A stretch of DNA of 16,273 nt from an uncultured Prevotella sp. (GCA_937907705.1 CALCVP010000065.1:1-16273); one strand, 5' to 3'; positions 1 to 7,268 are shown, numbered from the stretch's first letter. The notes: generated by a model from the letters alone, not told the origin. Translations and numbers: made by a program.

Positions 1-38
1 CATCATCGCCAGAAGCGACTTTTACCTATACTCTCATT

Positions 39-347
39 ATGCAACTATGTATTATTTATTATACTATTATAGCATTCATCAATACATGTTATTTATATAT
101 ATTATATGATATTAAAGTGTGCCTTCCTATATTAAAAAATAGGAAATGGATATGTATAGAGGTGATAGTGTATATGGTTTTACTCTTTGCTCTTCCATTG
201 GTAACAACCTGTCTGCATGAGTTTTTTACGCCTTTCTTTGAAGATTACTTAGAGGAAAATTTTGGGTGGATTTTTATATTCTTTCCTTATATTCCAATAA
301 CAATATTGGCATATATTGCTAAAAAGTATTGGCATTTACAACAATGA
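39..347 (+). CDS. Small hypothetical membrane protein
   Basis: The product is 102 aa from the ATG at 39 and I do not recognise its family. Three hydrophobic stretches, roughly residues 5-25, 38-58 and 74-95, look like membrane spans. A short acidic patch (EDYLEEN) precedes the last one, and the protein is rich in Tyr, Ile, Leu and Phe. It ends with a positively charged KKYWHLQQ tail. The reading frame has no stop between the left window edge and position 39, so the real gene may start outside the window and be longer. The sequence before the ATG has no Shine-Dalgarno motif. It converges on dinB, with 62 bp between the two stop codons and no clear terminator there. It is the only + strand gene in the window. 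That it is a real gene rests on hydrophobic-segment organisation and on lying opposite no other gene. Confidence 0.5.
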   Translation: MQLCIIYYTIIAFINTCYLYILYDIKVCLPILKNRKWICIEVIVYMVLLFALPLVTTCLHEFFTPFFEDYLEENFGWIFIFFPYIPITILAYIAKKYWHLQQ

Positions 348-409
348 TTTTATAAACCACAAAAATTAGGTGAAATAAAAACTGGTAAAATTGCATCTTT
401 AAGGGGCGA

Positions 410-1486
410 TTACTTAAAATCAAGAAATCCTTCTATCCACAATTTTTTAGGCTCTTCTTCAAGAACAGGATTAGATACAGACAGCCCCAACAAGCGGATT
501 CTCTTTTCATTGAAATCTACAGCTTGCATCAACTGCCGCGCCAAAGACAAAATTTCAGACTTTGACTTTAAGCTATGATGTGCTGTTATGCTTCTTGTTA
601 TTTGCTTGAAGTCATCATACTTTACTTTAATAGTTAGTGTAACGCCTTCAAATGCAGATGCACTCAAGCGTTCTACAAGTTCTTCTACTATATGATAAAG
701 TTCTATATAAACAACAGATTTCTGATGTATGTCTGTAAGAAAGGTACGTTCACATCCCACAGACTTCCGTACTTTTTCTACCCTTACTTCCCTGTTATCT
801 ATGCCACGTGTAAATTGATAATACAGAAGACCTGCTTTGCCAAATATTTCTTCCAGATGCTTAAGAGAAACTTTTCTTAGTTGTCCCCCCGTATAAATAC
901 CCATTCGGTGCATGATATTGGCAGTTTTAGGTCCAATACTCCAAAACTTATCAATGGTAAGCTGGTCTAAGAAACTTTGCGCTTGTTCCTCATCTACGCT
1001 ATAAATGCCATTTGGCTTGTTATAGTCAGAAGCTATTTTTGCCAACAGCTTATTATAGGAAACACCTGCAGATGCCGTTAAAGAAAGCTTGTTTACTATT
1101 TCTTTCTTTATTTCCAACGCTATGTCTATTGCCATCTGATGACTTGAAGCTTGCTCAGAGACATCTAAAAAGGCTTCATCTATTGACAATGGCTCTATCT
1201 TGTATGTATGCTTTAAGAAGATGTCATGAATAGCAGACGATACTTCTTTATAATGGGCATGATTACATGGAACTATCAACAGTTGAGGGCACTGCTGCTT
1301 AGCCTTAGCCATAGACATAGCCGAGTGTACTCCAAAAGTGCGAGCCTCATAACTGGCTGTTGACACGACCCCACGGGGTCCGTCAAAGCCTACTGCCAAT
1401 GGCTTGCCACGATATTCCGGATGATCTCTTTGCTCGATAGAAGCAAAAAAAGCATCCATATCAATATGAATAATTCTGCGTGTCAT
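410..1486 (-). CDS. dinB: DNA polymerase IV (Y-family translesion polymerase)
   Basis: This is an error-prone Y-family polymerase that extends primers past damaged template bases; it acts on cytoplasmic DNA, normally tethered to the sliding clamp. From the ATG at 1486 it has 358 aa, close to E. coli DinB. Visible motifs are HIDMDAFFASIE near the N-terminus (catalytic Asp9, steric-gate aromatic Phe14), SIDEAFLDVS with the catalytic pair Asp103/Glu104, and SAGVSYNKLLAKIASDYNKP of the palm. A helix-hairpin-helix thumb (around FWSIGPKTANIM) follows, then a little-finger domain from about residue 240 ending in RIRLLGLSVSN. A TTG 12 bp upstream (1498) could extend it by four residues (MALE), but the ATG is preferred because it overlaps the transporter stop as ATGA. 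That overlap implies translational coupling to the upstream gene. I see no LexA-like box in the promoter region of this pair. The C-terminal clamp-binding motif is not a clear QL-LF, although KKLWIEGF lies at the expected place. Confidence 0.95.
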   Translation of the reverse strand: MTRRIIHIDMDAFFASIEQRDHPEYRGKPLAVGFDGPRGVVSTASYEARTFGVHSAMSMAKAKQQCPQLLIVPCNHAHYKEVSSAIHDIFLKHTYKIEPLSIDEAFLDVSEQASSHQMAIDIALEIKKEIVNKLSLTASAGVSYNKLLAKIASDYNKPNGIYSVDEEQAQSFLDQLTIDKFWSIGPKTANIMHRMGIYTGGQLRKVSLKHLEEIFGKAGLLYYQFTRGIDNREVRVEKVRKSVGCERTFLTDIHQKSVVYIELYHIVEELVERLSASAFEGVTLTIKVKYDDFKQITRSITAHHSLKSKSEILSLARQLMQAVDFNEKRIRLLGLSVSNPVLEEEPKKLWIEGFLDFK

Positions 1487-2424
1487 CTCCAACGCCAATA
1501 TTTAACAATTGTTCTCTCTATATTGCCTACCATTATTTTCAACCTGCTCAATGGAAATGCCTTGCCACATACAATCAAGAGTACAGCCAACAGCACAAGA
1601 GCCATGCCGATAGTTGACCGAACAGAAAGCGTCTCGTTAAAGATACACACACCTATAATAACTGCTGTAATAGGCTCTAAGGCTCCCATAATAGCTGTTG
1701 GTGTTGAACCTATATCATGTACTGCTATAACCATCAGCAATAAAGATATAAAGGTTGGGAAAAAGGCTAACAGCAAAGAATAGCCCCACATGGTTGAGGT
1801 GGTTAACAACTGAATGGGTCCTATTTCAAATAAGGAATTAACAACAATCGTTATCACGCAAAATATCAGCACCCAAAAGGAAAGCTTTACGGATGACATG
1901 CGAAGAGAGGACTTGTTTACAATAACAATATAAAGCGCATAAGACAAGGAGGAGAGAATGACAAGTAAAACACCTACAATGCTTAATGTTGTATTGCCAT
2001 CCACGTTGTATAACAAGCTAATGCCCCACAATGCAAAAAAAATGGATAAGCTCGTAACTGCCGTTATCTTCTCTTTGAAGAATACTGCCATTATGATGGC
2101 TACCATTACCGGATATACGAAAAGGATGGTGCATGCTATACCTGCATCCATATAATTGAAACTGCCATACAAGCTCAACGAAGAGACTGCAAACAGCATG
2201 CCTAATAATGCCAATACAGGCAATTCTTTCTTGGTAACAAGAAAGTTCTTTTTATTGAAAAGTAATACTATCAACAGAAATATCACCGCCAAGCCATAAC
2301 GGTAAAATAATATGGTATTGGTATTTAAACCTTCTGCATACAATGGCAATGCTCCCAATGGATTCATGCCATAGCTTACAGCAGCACCAATTCCGCATAA
2401 TGTTCCCTTTAATCTTCTATTCAT
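1483..2424 (-). CDS. DMT-superfamily (EamA-type) transporter
   Basis: The protein is a 313-aa inner-membrane protein of the drug/metabolite transporter superfamily with two EamA repeats, about residues 5-138 and 148-286, and around ten predicted hydrophobic helices. Typical family features are FYRYGLA around residue 40, the YP pair in TM4 (residues 104-105), and the second-repeat motif MGALEPITAVIIGV followed by FNETLS (residues 246-267). Proteins of this type export or import small metabolites such as amino acids, nucleosides or amines, but the substrate cannot be read from sequence. A basic C-terminal tail of about 25 residues ends in KYWRWR. The stop TGA overlaps the dinB ATG by 4 bp, so the two are very probably cotranscribed, with this gene first. 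A Bacteroidetes-type promoter lies about 130 bp upstream (2552-2582). Confidence 0.88.
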   Translation of the reverse strand: MNRRLKGTLCGIGAAVSYGMNPLGALPLYAEGLNTNTILFYRYGLAVIFLLIVLLFNKKNFLVTKKELPVLALLGMLFAVSSLSLYGSFNYMDAGIACTILFVYPVMVAIIMAVFFKEKITAVTSLSIFFALWGISLLYNVDGNTTLSIVGVLLVILSSLSYALYIVIVNKSSLRMSSVKLSFWVLIFCVITIVVNSLFEIGPIQLLTTSTMWGYSLLLAFFPTFISLLLMVIAVHDIGSTPTAIMGALEPITAVIIGVCIFNETLSVRSTIGMALVLLAVLLIVCGKAFPLSRLKIMVGNIERTIVKYWRWR

Positions 2425-2551
2425 CTTTCAATTTACATTTGATGCAAAAGCTGTCAATATCAGCCAACAAGTTTCTTACAAGCCGGTATTTATATTTCAA
2501 CTCTCATTGCTCTTTACCATAAATCACTTCATCACAATAAGTGTTCAAAAT

Positions 2552-2582
2552 CAAACGTATATATGAAACCGCTATAATTAAA
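2552..2582 (-). promoter_or_regulatory. Predicted Bacteroidetes-type promoter for the transporter-dinB pair
   Basis: Read on the minus strand, TACGTTTG (2552-2559) matches the Bacteroidetes -7 consensus TAnnTTTG exactly. TTTA (2579-2582) lies 19 nt upstream at the -33 position, one mismatch from TTTG. Transcription would start near 2546, leaving a leader of about 120 nt before the transporter ATG. The remaining leader sequence shows no riboswitch-like structure I can identify. Confidence 0.45.
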
Positions 2583-2612
2583 TTAATTCAGAACACCTAC
2601 TTATAAAAATAA

Positions 2613-2650
2613 AATCCGCAATGCCAATAAAAAGACTGGCATTGCGGATT
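2613..2650 (-). terminator. Rho-independent terminator of pepO
   Basis: A perfect 14-bp inverted repeat has arms at 2613-2626 and 2637-2650 and a 10-nt loop. On the minus strand it is followed by TTTTATTTTTATAA, a good U-tract, and it begins 18 bp past the pepO stop. A second small hairpin, GGCAT-CTTT-ATGCC (2651-2664), sits between the stop and the main stem. Orientation and T-run fit termination of pepO and insulation of the downstream transporter promoter. Confidence 0.85.
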
Positions 2651-2668
2651 GGCATCTTTATGCCATTT

Positions 2669-4708
2669 TTACCAAAGTTTTAGACGTTTGCTTTCTGGCA
2701 AATATAATTTGTCTGTAGGCTTTACATTAAATGCTTTATACCAAGCATCTATGTGAGGTAATGCACCGTTTACTCTCCAACGACCCAATGAGTGAGGATC
2801 GCTCTTTGTTCTATTTCTTATTTCAGCGTCCGTGATGTTAGCAGCCCATACGCCTGCATAAGCCAAGAAGAAGCGTTGACTTGGAGTCAATCCGTCAATA
2901 TCCTTTAATGGAGCATCTTTTGTGGCATTCAAGAATGCATTGTAAGAAACTTCAAGACCTCCATGGTCTGCCAAATTCTCGCCTAAGGTAAAATATCCAT
3001 TAGCATTCAAATCAGGCAACACTTTTATTGCAGAAAAGAATTCTGCATAAGCTTTGGCTTTCTTATTAAAGTTTTCGCCATCTGTCGCGGTCCACCAATC
3101 TGTCATGTTGCCATTCTTGTCATAATGGCGTCCCTGGTCATCAAATCCATGAGTCATCTCGTGTCCGATTACTACACCGATAGCACCATAATTGAAGGCA
3201 TCATCAGCGGTAGGATCAAAGAATGGTACCTGCAAAATACCTGCCGGGAAACATATTTCGTTAGTGGTAGGATTATAGTAAGCGTTAACTGTTTGTGGAG
3301 TCATTTGCCACTCATCCTTGTCCACGGGTTTTCCTGCGCGATAGTCAATGTCCCATTTATCCCAGAACTCGCGACATCTCTGTACATTCTCATAATAAGA
3401 CAATTTAGAATCTATTGTTAAGCCAGAGATATCTTTCCACTTGTCAGGATAACCTATCTTTACATAGAATGTACTTAGCTTATCAAGGGCAGCCTTCTTG
3501 GTTTCATCGCTCATCCAGTCTTGAACCTTTATGCGTTCTGCCAATGAAGTTTGCAGATTTTTAACCAGCTTCTCCATGCGCTCCTTTGACGATGCAGGGA
3601 AATAGCGCTCTACATACATCTTGCCCAAAGCCTCGCCCATCTGTGCTTCTACCTGATTGGTAGCTCGCTTCCAGCGTGGGTAATCTTCTTTACGTCCTGA
3701 CATGGTCTTGCCGAAGAAGTCGAAATTAGCAGCTGCTATATCATCACTTAAATAACCTGTGGCACCTAAGATGGCATCCCACTCCATATAGGCACGCAGT
3801 TCATTGGCTGTCATCTTTTCCACTACTGCATTGGCAGCCTTGACAAAAGCCGGCTGACCTACCATCAGTTTCTTGAAGTAGTCAGTCTTGACACCTTCTG
3901 CATTAAGATATGTGGTAAGTCCAATATTTGGATATTGCTTTTCAAAATCTGCAAGTGTCATGATGTTGTAGTTGGCTTCAACATCGCGCAACTCTGTCTG
4001 TGATTTTGATGCTTTAGCTAATTCTGTCTCAATCTTCATGATGGCATCACGCTTTTGCTCAGCAGCTTTCTCAGTAAAGCCAAATAACTTGAACATGCGC
4101 ACAATATGCTTCTTGTAAGCCTCACGTATGGCTGTGGTAGGAGCGTCAGTGTCCAAGTAGTACTCCTTCATGCCAAGAGTAATGCCAGATTGATATACAT
4201 TCATGATATTTTCCGTGGCATTCTTTTGGTCTGCGCCAAAACCTAATCCTAAAGGCAATCCATAGCCAAAGGCAGGATATTTCAACTGTATCGCGCGCAA
4301 AGCTTTCACGCTCTTTGCCTTTTCCATCTCATTGATGAGCGGCATAAGTGGCTTTACACCTTCTTTATTGCGGCGTACAGAGTCCATAGCCAATTTGTAG
4401 AAATCGCTCAACTTCTGCTCTACACTACCCTGCGTAAACTGCTTATGAAGCAATTCATTCAGAATTTCATTGATTCGCTTATTGTTATCTTGACCTAACT
4501 GATCAAAACTGCCAAAACGAGAATAGGCTGCTGGCAGTGGATGTTTTTTCATCCATCCGCCACAAGCATATTGATAAAAATCATCTGCTGGACGTACACT
4601 ATTGTCAAGATTGGTAAGATCAATGCCTGACTTTAGTTGCGTCTGTGCACCAACAAAAAGCGGTACCGATGCGACCATTACAGCCGGAATAATGTGCTTT
4701 AGTTTCAT
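2669..4708 (-). CDS. pepO: Secreted M13-family zinc endopeptidase (neprilysin/PepO type)
   Basis: This 679-aa metallopeptidase belongs to family M13 (neprilysin, endothelin-converting enzyme, PepO), which cuts small to medium peptides on the amino side of hydrophobic residues. An N-terminal signal peptide (charged MKLKH, hydrophobic core, likely cut after Ala21 in VGA-QTQ) has no lipobox cysteine, so export to the periplasm or beyond is expected. The M13 N-terminal domain occupies about residues 35-410. The M13 catalytic domain carries the substrate-binding NAYY motif (475-478), zinc site HEMTH (His516, Glu517, His520) and GENLAD (third ligand Glu577, Asp581). SDPHSLGRWRVNG supplies His639 and Arg645, matching neprilysin His711 and Arg717. 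The C-terminus ends in KLW, preserving the family's terminal tryptophan, and the length is normal. It lies 71 bp downstream of the ABC-F stop and may be partly cotranscribed; I found only a weak promoter-like element in the gap. The symbol follows the family; cleavage specificity is inferred. Confidence 0.93.
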   Translation of the reverse strand: MKLKHIIPAVMVASVPLFVGAQTQLKSGIDLTNLDNSVRPADDFYQYACGGWMKKHPLPAAYSRFGSFDQLGQDNNKRINEILNELLHKQFTQGSVEQKLSDFYKLAMDSVRRNKEGVKPLMPLINEMEKAKSVKALRAIQLKYPAFGYGLPLGLGFGADQKNATENIMNVYQSGITLGMKEYYLDTDAPTTAIREAYKKHIVRMFKLFGFTEKAAEQKRDAIMKIETELAKASKSQTELRDVEANYNIMTLADFEKQYPNIGLTTYLNAEGVKTDYFKKLMVGQPAFVKAANAVVEKMTANELRAYMEWDAILGATGYLSDDIAAANFDFFGKTMSGRKEDYPRWKRATNQVEAQMGEALGKMYVERYFPASSKERMEKLVKNLQTSLAERIKVQDWMSDETKKAALDKLSTFYVKIGYPDKWKDISGLTIDSKLSYYENVQRCREFWDKWDIDYRAGKPVDKDEWQMTPQTVNAYYNPTTNEICFPAGILQVPFFDPTADDAFNYGAIGVVIGHEMTHGFDDQGRHYDKNGNMTDWWTATDGENFNKKAKAYAEFFSAIKVLPDLNANGYFTLGENLADHGGLEVSYNAFLNATKDAPLKDIDGLTPSQRFFLAYAGVWAANITDAEIRNRTKSDPHSLGRWRVNGALPHIDAWYKAFNVKPTDKLYLPESKRLKLW

Positions 4709-4779
4709 ATCTTATTCATTTAATGTTAAATCCGTTATCTTTCATTGCAATATATTATATGCACCATAATATTCACAAT

Positions 4780-6747
4780 TTACTTGTTCTTCATTTCATC
4801 CAATTGAATGGATAAAGTCTCCCATTGTTCTACTTCATCATCCAATGATTTCTTTATTTGTGTATATTCATTGATAATGCTCATGTCGCTTGCCTTGTCG
4901 GGGTCGCACAGTAGCTTGTCAAGTTCTTTTAATTTATTCTCAAATGCTTCAATCTTTTCTTCGCTCTCCTTTACAGCTTTCTCGGCTTTACGTACAAGTT
5001 TTTGTTGCTCTTTGTGATCCAAATAACTTTGCTTGCCACTATTGGCATTGGCAGAAGCTTCTGCATGTCCTGTTACACAAACAGAGGCAACACTTTCTGT
5101 CTTTTCAGTAGCCTTTCTGCTGTTCAATGCATCTAAAGTGTCCATGTTATGATGGCGTAAGAAGTCGTAAATGCCACCTATGTGTTCTTTTACTTTTCCA
5201 CCGCCAAACTCATAAACTTTTGAAACCAATCCATCCAAGAACTCGCGGTCGTGGCTCACAATAATAGCCGTGCCGTCAAAAGCTTTAATAGCTTCTTTCA
5301 ATACGTCCTTTGAGGGCATGTCAAGATGGTTTGTAGGCTCATCAAGTATCAACAAGTTTACAGGTTCAAGCAATAGCTTTATCATAGCCAGTCGACTACG
5401 TTCGCCACCGCTTAAAACCTTAACTTTCTTATCTGAGGCTTCGCCACCAAACATGAATGAACCTAAAATGTTTTTTATCTTCAGCCTTATCTCGCCTTTG
5501 GCTACATTGTCAATCGTTTCAAACACTGTAAGATTCTCATCCAAGAGCTGTGCTTGGTTCTGGGCGAAATAGCCTATTTGCACATTATGCCCTATTTTAA
5601 GTGTGCCGTCAAAAGGGATTTCTCCCATGATACATTTTACCAAGGTAGATTTACCTTCACCGTTTTTTCCTACAAAGGCCACTTTTTCGCCACGCTTTAT
5701 AGTCAAATTAACATGACTGAATACATTATGAGTACCATAGGTTTTGGATACTTCATCGCAAATAACAGGATAGTCTCCGCTGCGCAAGCATAGTGGAAAC
5801 TTAAGATGCATAATAGCATTGTCTACCTCATCAATCTCAATTGGAACAATCTTTTCCAATTGCTTAATTCTGCTTTGCACCTGCACTGCCTTTGTAGCCT
5901 TGTATCGGAAACGCTCTATAAAGCCCTTGATGTCGACTATCTCCTTTTGCTGATTTTCATAAGCCCGCAACTGCTGTTCGCGGCGTTCTGCTCTGAGCTT
6001 TACATATTCATCATATTTAACCTTGTAGTCTATTACTTTACCGCAACTGATTTCAAGCGTGCGGTTTGTAACATTATTGATAAACGCCCTATCATGACTC
6101 ACAAGCACCACTGCTTTGGCACTTTGCAACAGGAATTGCTCTAACCATTGTATACTTTCTATGTCAAGATGGTTAGTAGGCTCATCCAATAAGAGGACAT
6201 CAGGATGCCTCAATAGTATCTTGGCAAGCTCTATACGCATACGCCAACCACCGCTAAACTCGCGAGTTGGCCTGTCTAAATCTTTACGATTAAAGCCCAA
6301 TCCAATTAAAGTGCGCTCTATTTCAGCCTCATAATTGTCGCCCCCCATCATCATGTAACGCTCATGCTCCTGCGTAAAGTCTTGTACCAGTGACATATAA
6401 CTCACGCTGTCATAATCAGTACGTTCGGATAATTCCTGATTGAGCCTGTCAATCTTAGCTTTCAATTGGGTATGGTCCTCAAAGGCTTTCTTGGTTTCTT
6501 CCTTTACAGTAGTGTTGTCTTGTAATTTCATTACCTGTGGCAAATAGCCGATAGTTGTATTGGTAGGGACTGATACAGTACCCTCCGTTGCTTTCTGTAT
6601 GCCACATAATATCTTTAGCATAGTTGATTTTCCAGCACCGTTCTTTCCTACTAATGCTATTCGGTCGCGGTCATTAATCACAAAGCTTACATCACTAAAT
6701 AGTGGCTTTGTACCAAATTCCACCTTTAGTCCATCTATTGATATCAT
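4780..6747 (-). CDS. ABC-F family ATPase (ribosome-associated, two nucleotide-binding domains)
   Basis: The 655-aa protein has two tandem ABC ATPase domains and no membrane segments, the architecture of ABC-F proteins that bind the ribosomal E site and relieve stalled translation. Domain 1 has Walker A GKNGAGKST (34-42), signature FSGGW (164-168) and Walker B LLLDEPTNHLD with catalytic Glu189. Domain 2 has GKNGEGKST (360-368), signature LSGGE (445-449) and LLILDEPTNHLD with Glu470. Between them, about residues 245-305, is the charged helical linker (interdomain P-site arm) with RFRYKATKAVQVQSRIKQLEKI-type sequence. After a low-complexity Ala/Ser/Thr spacer (about 540-572) comes a Lys/Glu-rich coiled-coil C-terminal domain of about 80 residues, as in Uup/YheS-like members. 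I cannot assign a subfamily, so no symbol is given. Antibiotic-protection members share this fold, but nothing here points to resistance. A strong promoter match lies 55 bp upstream (6802-6832). Confidence 0.92.
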   Translation of the reverse strand: MISIDGLKVEFGTKPLFSDVSFVINDRDRIALVGKNGAGKSTMLKILCGIQKATEGTVSVPTNTTIGYLPQVMKLQDNTTVKEETKKAFEDHTQLKAKIDRLNQELSERTDYDSVSYMSLVQDFTQEHERYMMMGGDNYEAEIERTLIGLGFNRKDLDRPTREFSGGWRMRIELAKILLRHPDVLLLDEPTNHLDIESIQWLEQFLLQSAKAVVLVSHDRAFINNVTNRTLEISCGKVIDYKVKYDEYVKLRAERREQQLRAYENQQKEIVDIKGFIERFRYKATKAVQVQSRIKQLEKIVPIEIDEVDNAIMHLKFPLCLRSGDYPVICDEVSKTYGTHNVFSHVNLTIKRGEKVAFVGKNGEGKSTLVKCIMGEIPFDGTLKIGHNVQIGYFAQNQAQLLDENLTVFETIDNVAKGEIRLKIKNILGSFMFGGEASDKKVKVLSGGERSRLAMIKLLLEPVNLLILDEPTNHLDMPSKDVLKEAIKAFDGTAIIVSHDREFLDGLVSKVYEFGGGKVKEHIGGIYDFLRHHNMDTLDALNSRKATEKTESVASVCVTGHAEASANANSGKQSYLDHKEQQKLVRKAEKAVKESEEKIEAFENKLKELDKLLCDPDKASDMSIINEYTQIKKSLDDEVEQWETLSIQLDEMKNK

Positions 6748-6801
6748 TGTCTTTTATTCTTCTCTCGTTTTGTTATTCAATGCAAGATGCTAAAATCTTT
6801 G

Positions 6802-6832
6802 CAAAAGTACTTGTTTTTATTTGTATTGCCAA
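6802..6832 (-). promoter_or_regulatory. Predicted Bacteroidetes-type promoter of the ABC-F gene
   Basis: On the minus strand TACTTTTG (6802-6809) is an exact match to the -7 consensus TAnnTTTG and is followed by CAAAG. TTGG (6829-6832) stands 19 nt upstream at the -33 position. Expected transcription start is near 6796, giving a leader of about 49 nt that is A-rich and lacks a Shine-Dalgarno motif. Confidence 0.55.
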
Positions 6833-6935
6833 GCATCTTTACGTAAATTTTAAGTTGCTCACCTCTAAGGAAACAATAAAAACAGAAGCTTTTAAAGAAC
6901 GGCTCTATCTGTATAATAACAGTCATAAAGCTGCT

Positions 6936-6970
6936 TTCACTGTATGCCCAAAGTTTGGGCATACAGTGAA
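6936..6970. repeat. 35-nt palindrome, element 1 of a cluster
   Basis: Two exact 17-nt arms, TTCACTGTATGCCCAAA (6936-6952) and its reverse complement (6954-6970), flank a single central G. It lies in the intergenic region between the nuo operon end and the ABC-F promoter. There is no T-run after it on either strand, so it does not look like a simple intrinsic terminator. It shares the core TGCCCAA-N3-TTGGGCA with the next palindrome. Confidence 0.85.
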
Positions 6971-6978
6971 CAGTGTGC

Positions 6979-7015
6979 GGGCAATGAGTGCCCAAGGCTT
7001 GGGCACTCATTGCCC
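6979..7015. repeat. 37-nt palindrome, element 2 of a cluster
   Basis: Two exact 18-nt arms, GGGCAATGAGTGCCCAAG (6979-6996) and its reverse complement (6998-7015), flank a single central G. Each arm is itself a small hairpin (GGGCA-ATGAG-TGCCC and GGGCA-CTCAT-TGCCC). The strand can therefore fold as one long stem or as two short stems with complementary loops. It starts 9 nt after element 1 and shares its core, but the outer arms differ. Confidence 0.85.
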
Positions 7016-7028
7016 ATACCACATGGGC
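7012..7028. repeat. Small inverted repeat, element 3 of a cluster
   Basis: GCCCAT (7012-7017) and ATGGGC (7023-7028) form a 6-bp stem with a 5-nt loop. It shares its first four bases with the right arm of element 2, so the two structures compete. It could be a degraded third copy or a chance pairing. Confidence 0.45.
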
Positions 7029-7182
7029 AATACAAGACAACTTATACTTACCTGGTATCCCTGATATTTGCTACCCGCTTTTCCTCTTTTTACTGTACAA
7101 GAAGAGCTCTTGATCTTGGCTATATCATCATGCTTGCCCAACATTTTCTGCCGTCAAGCAATACTTATGCCGAGCATACAAA
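7029..7182. other. Intergenic stretch with no recognised feature
   Basis: Together with the palindromes and promoter described separately, this completes the 521-bp gap between the ABC-F start (6747) and nuoN stop (7269). Open frames crossing it run over the palindromes and look spurious. I see no gene remnant, RNA gene or promoter in this part. Confidence 0.5.
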
Positions 7183-7227
7183 GCAATAGGCTGTACCAAA
7201 ATCTCAGATTTTGATACAGCCTATTGC
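7183..7227 (-). terminator. Probable transcription terminator hairpin of the nuo operon
   Basis: Two 22-nt arms (7183-7204 and 7206-7227) are complementary except at one position (C7196 against A7214), with one base between them. In minus-strand RNA that position becomes a U-G wobble, so the stem is unbroken only when read in the nuo direction. It is followed on that strand by only TTTGT, a poor U-tract. It lies about 42 bp past the nuoN stop. A shorter hairpin, AGATGTG/CACATCT with loop 7242-7247, sits between it and nuoN, and a 6-bp stem AGCTGT/ACAGCT (7257-7262, 7273-7278) straddles the nuoN stop. These may jointly end or protect the 3' end of the transcript. Confidence 0.55.
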
Positions 7228-7268
7228 AATATCAAGATGTGAATTCACACATCTCAAGCTGTTGAATA

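Noticed and set aside
348..409. Bidirectional terminator between the small membrane protein gene and dinB.
   Set aside because: No stem of useful length followed by a T-run could be found in the 62 bp.
1487..1498. TTG start giving dinB a four-residue MALE extension.
   Set aside because: The ATG at 1486 matches the usual DinB N-terminus and gives a typical 4-bp ATGA overlap with the transporter stop.
2541..2596. Inverted GTGTTC/GAACAC flanking the transporter promoter as an operator.
   Set aside because: Only 6 bp per arm with about 44 bp between them; chance occurrence in AT-rich DNA is likely.
3125..3421. Open frame antisense to pepO (98 aa), and similar antisense frames inside dinB, ABC-F, nuoM and nuoCD.
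   Set aside because: They are shadows of well-supported genes, with no recognisable motifs and atypical composition.
4709..4779. A dedicated pepO promoter (TATATTGC) in the 71-bp gap.
   Set aside because: It differs from TAnnTTTG at two positions and no convincing -33 element stands at the right spacing.
6936..7028. Possible mini CRISPR array.
   Set aside because: The repeated units are full palindromes of differing sequence with no regular spacers, and no cas genes are present.
6777..7189. Open frames on both strands across the gap between ABC-F and nuoN (6777-7040 minus, 6702-7064 and 6944-7189 plus).
   Set aside because: They run through the palindromes, whose symmetry gives similar peptides (GTHCP, MPK-WAYS) on both strands. 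They overlap the ABC-F promoter and show no protein-like organisation.
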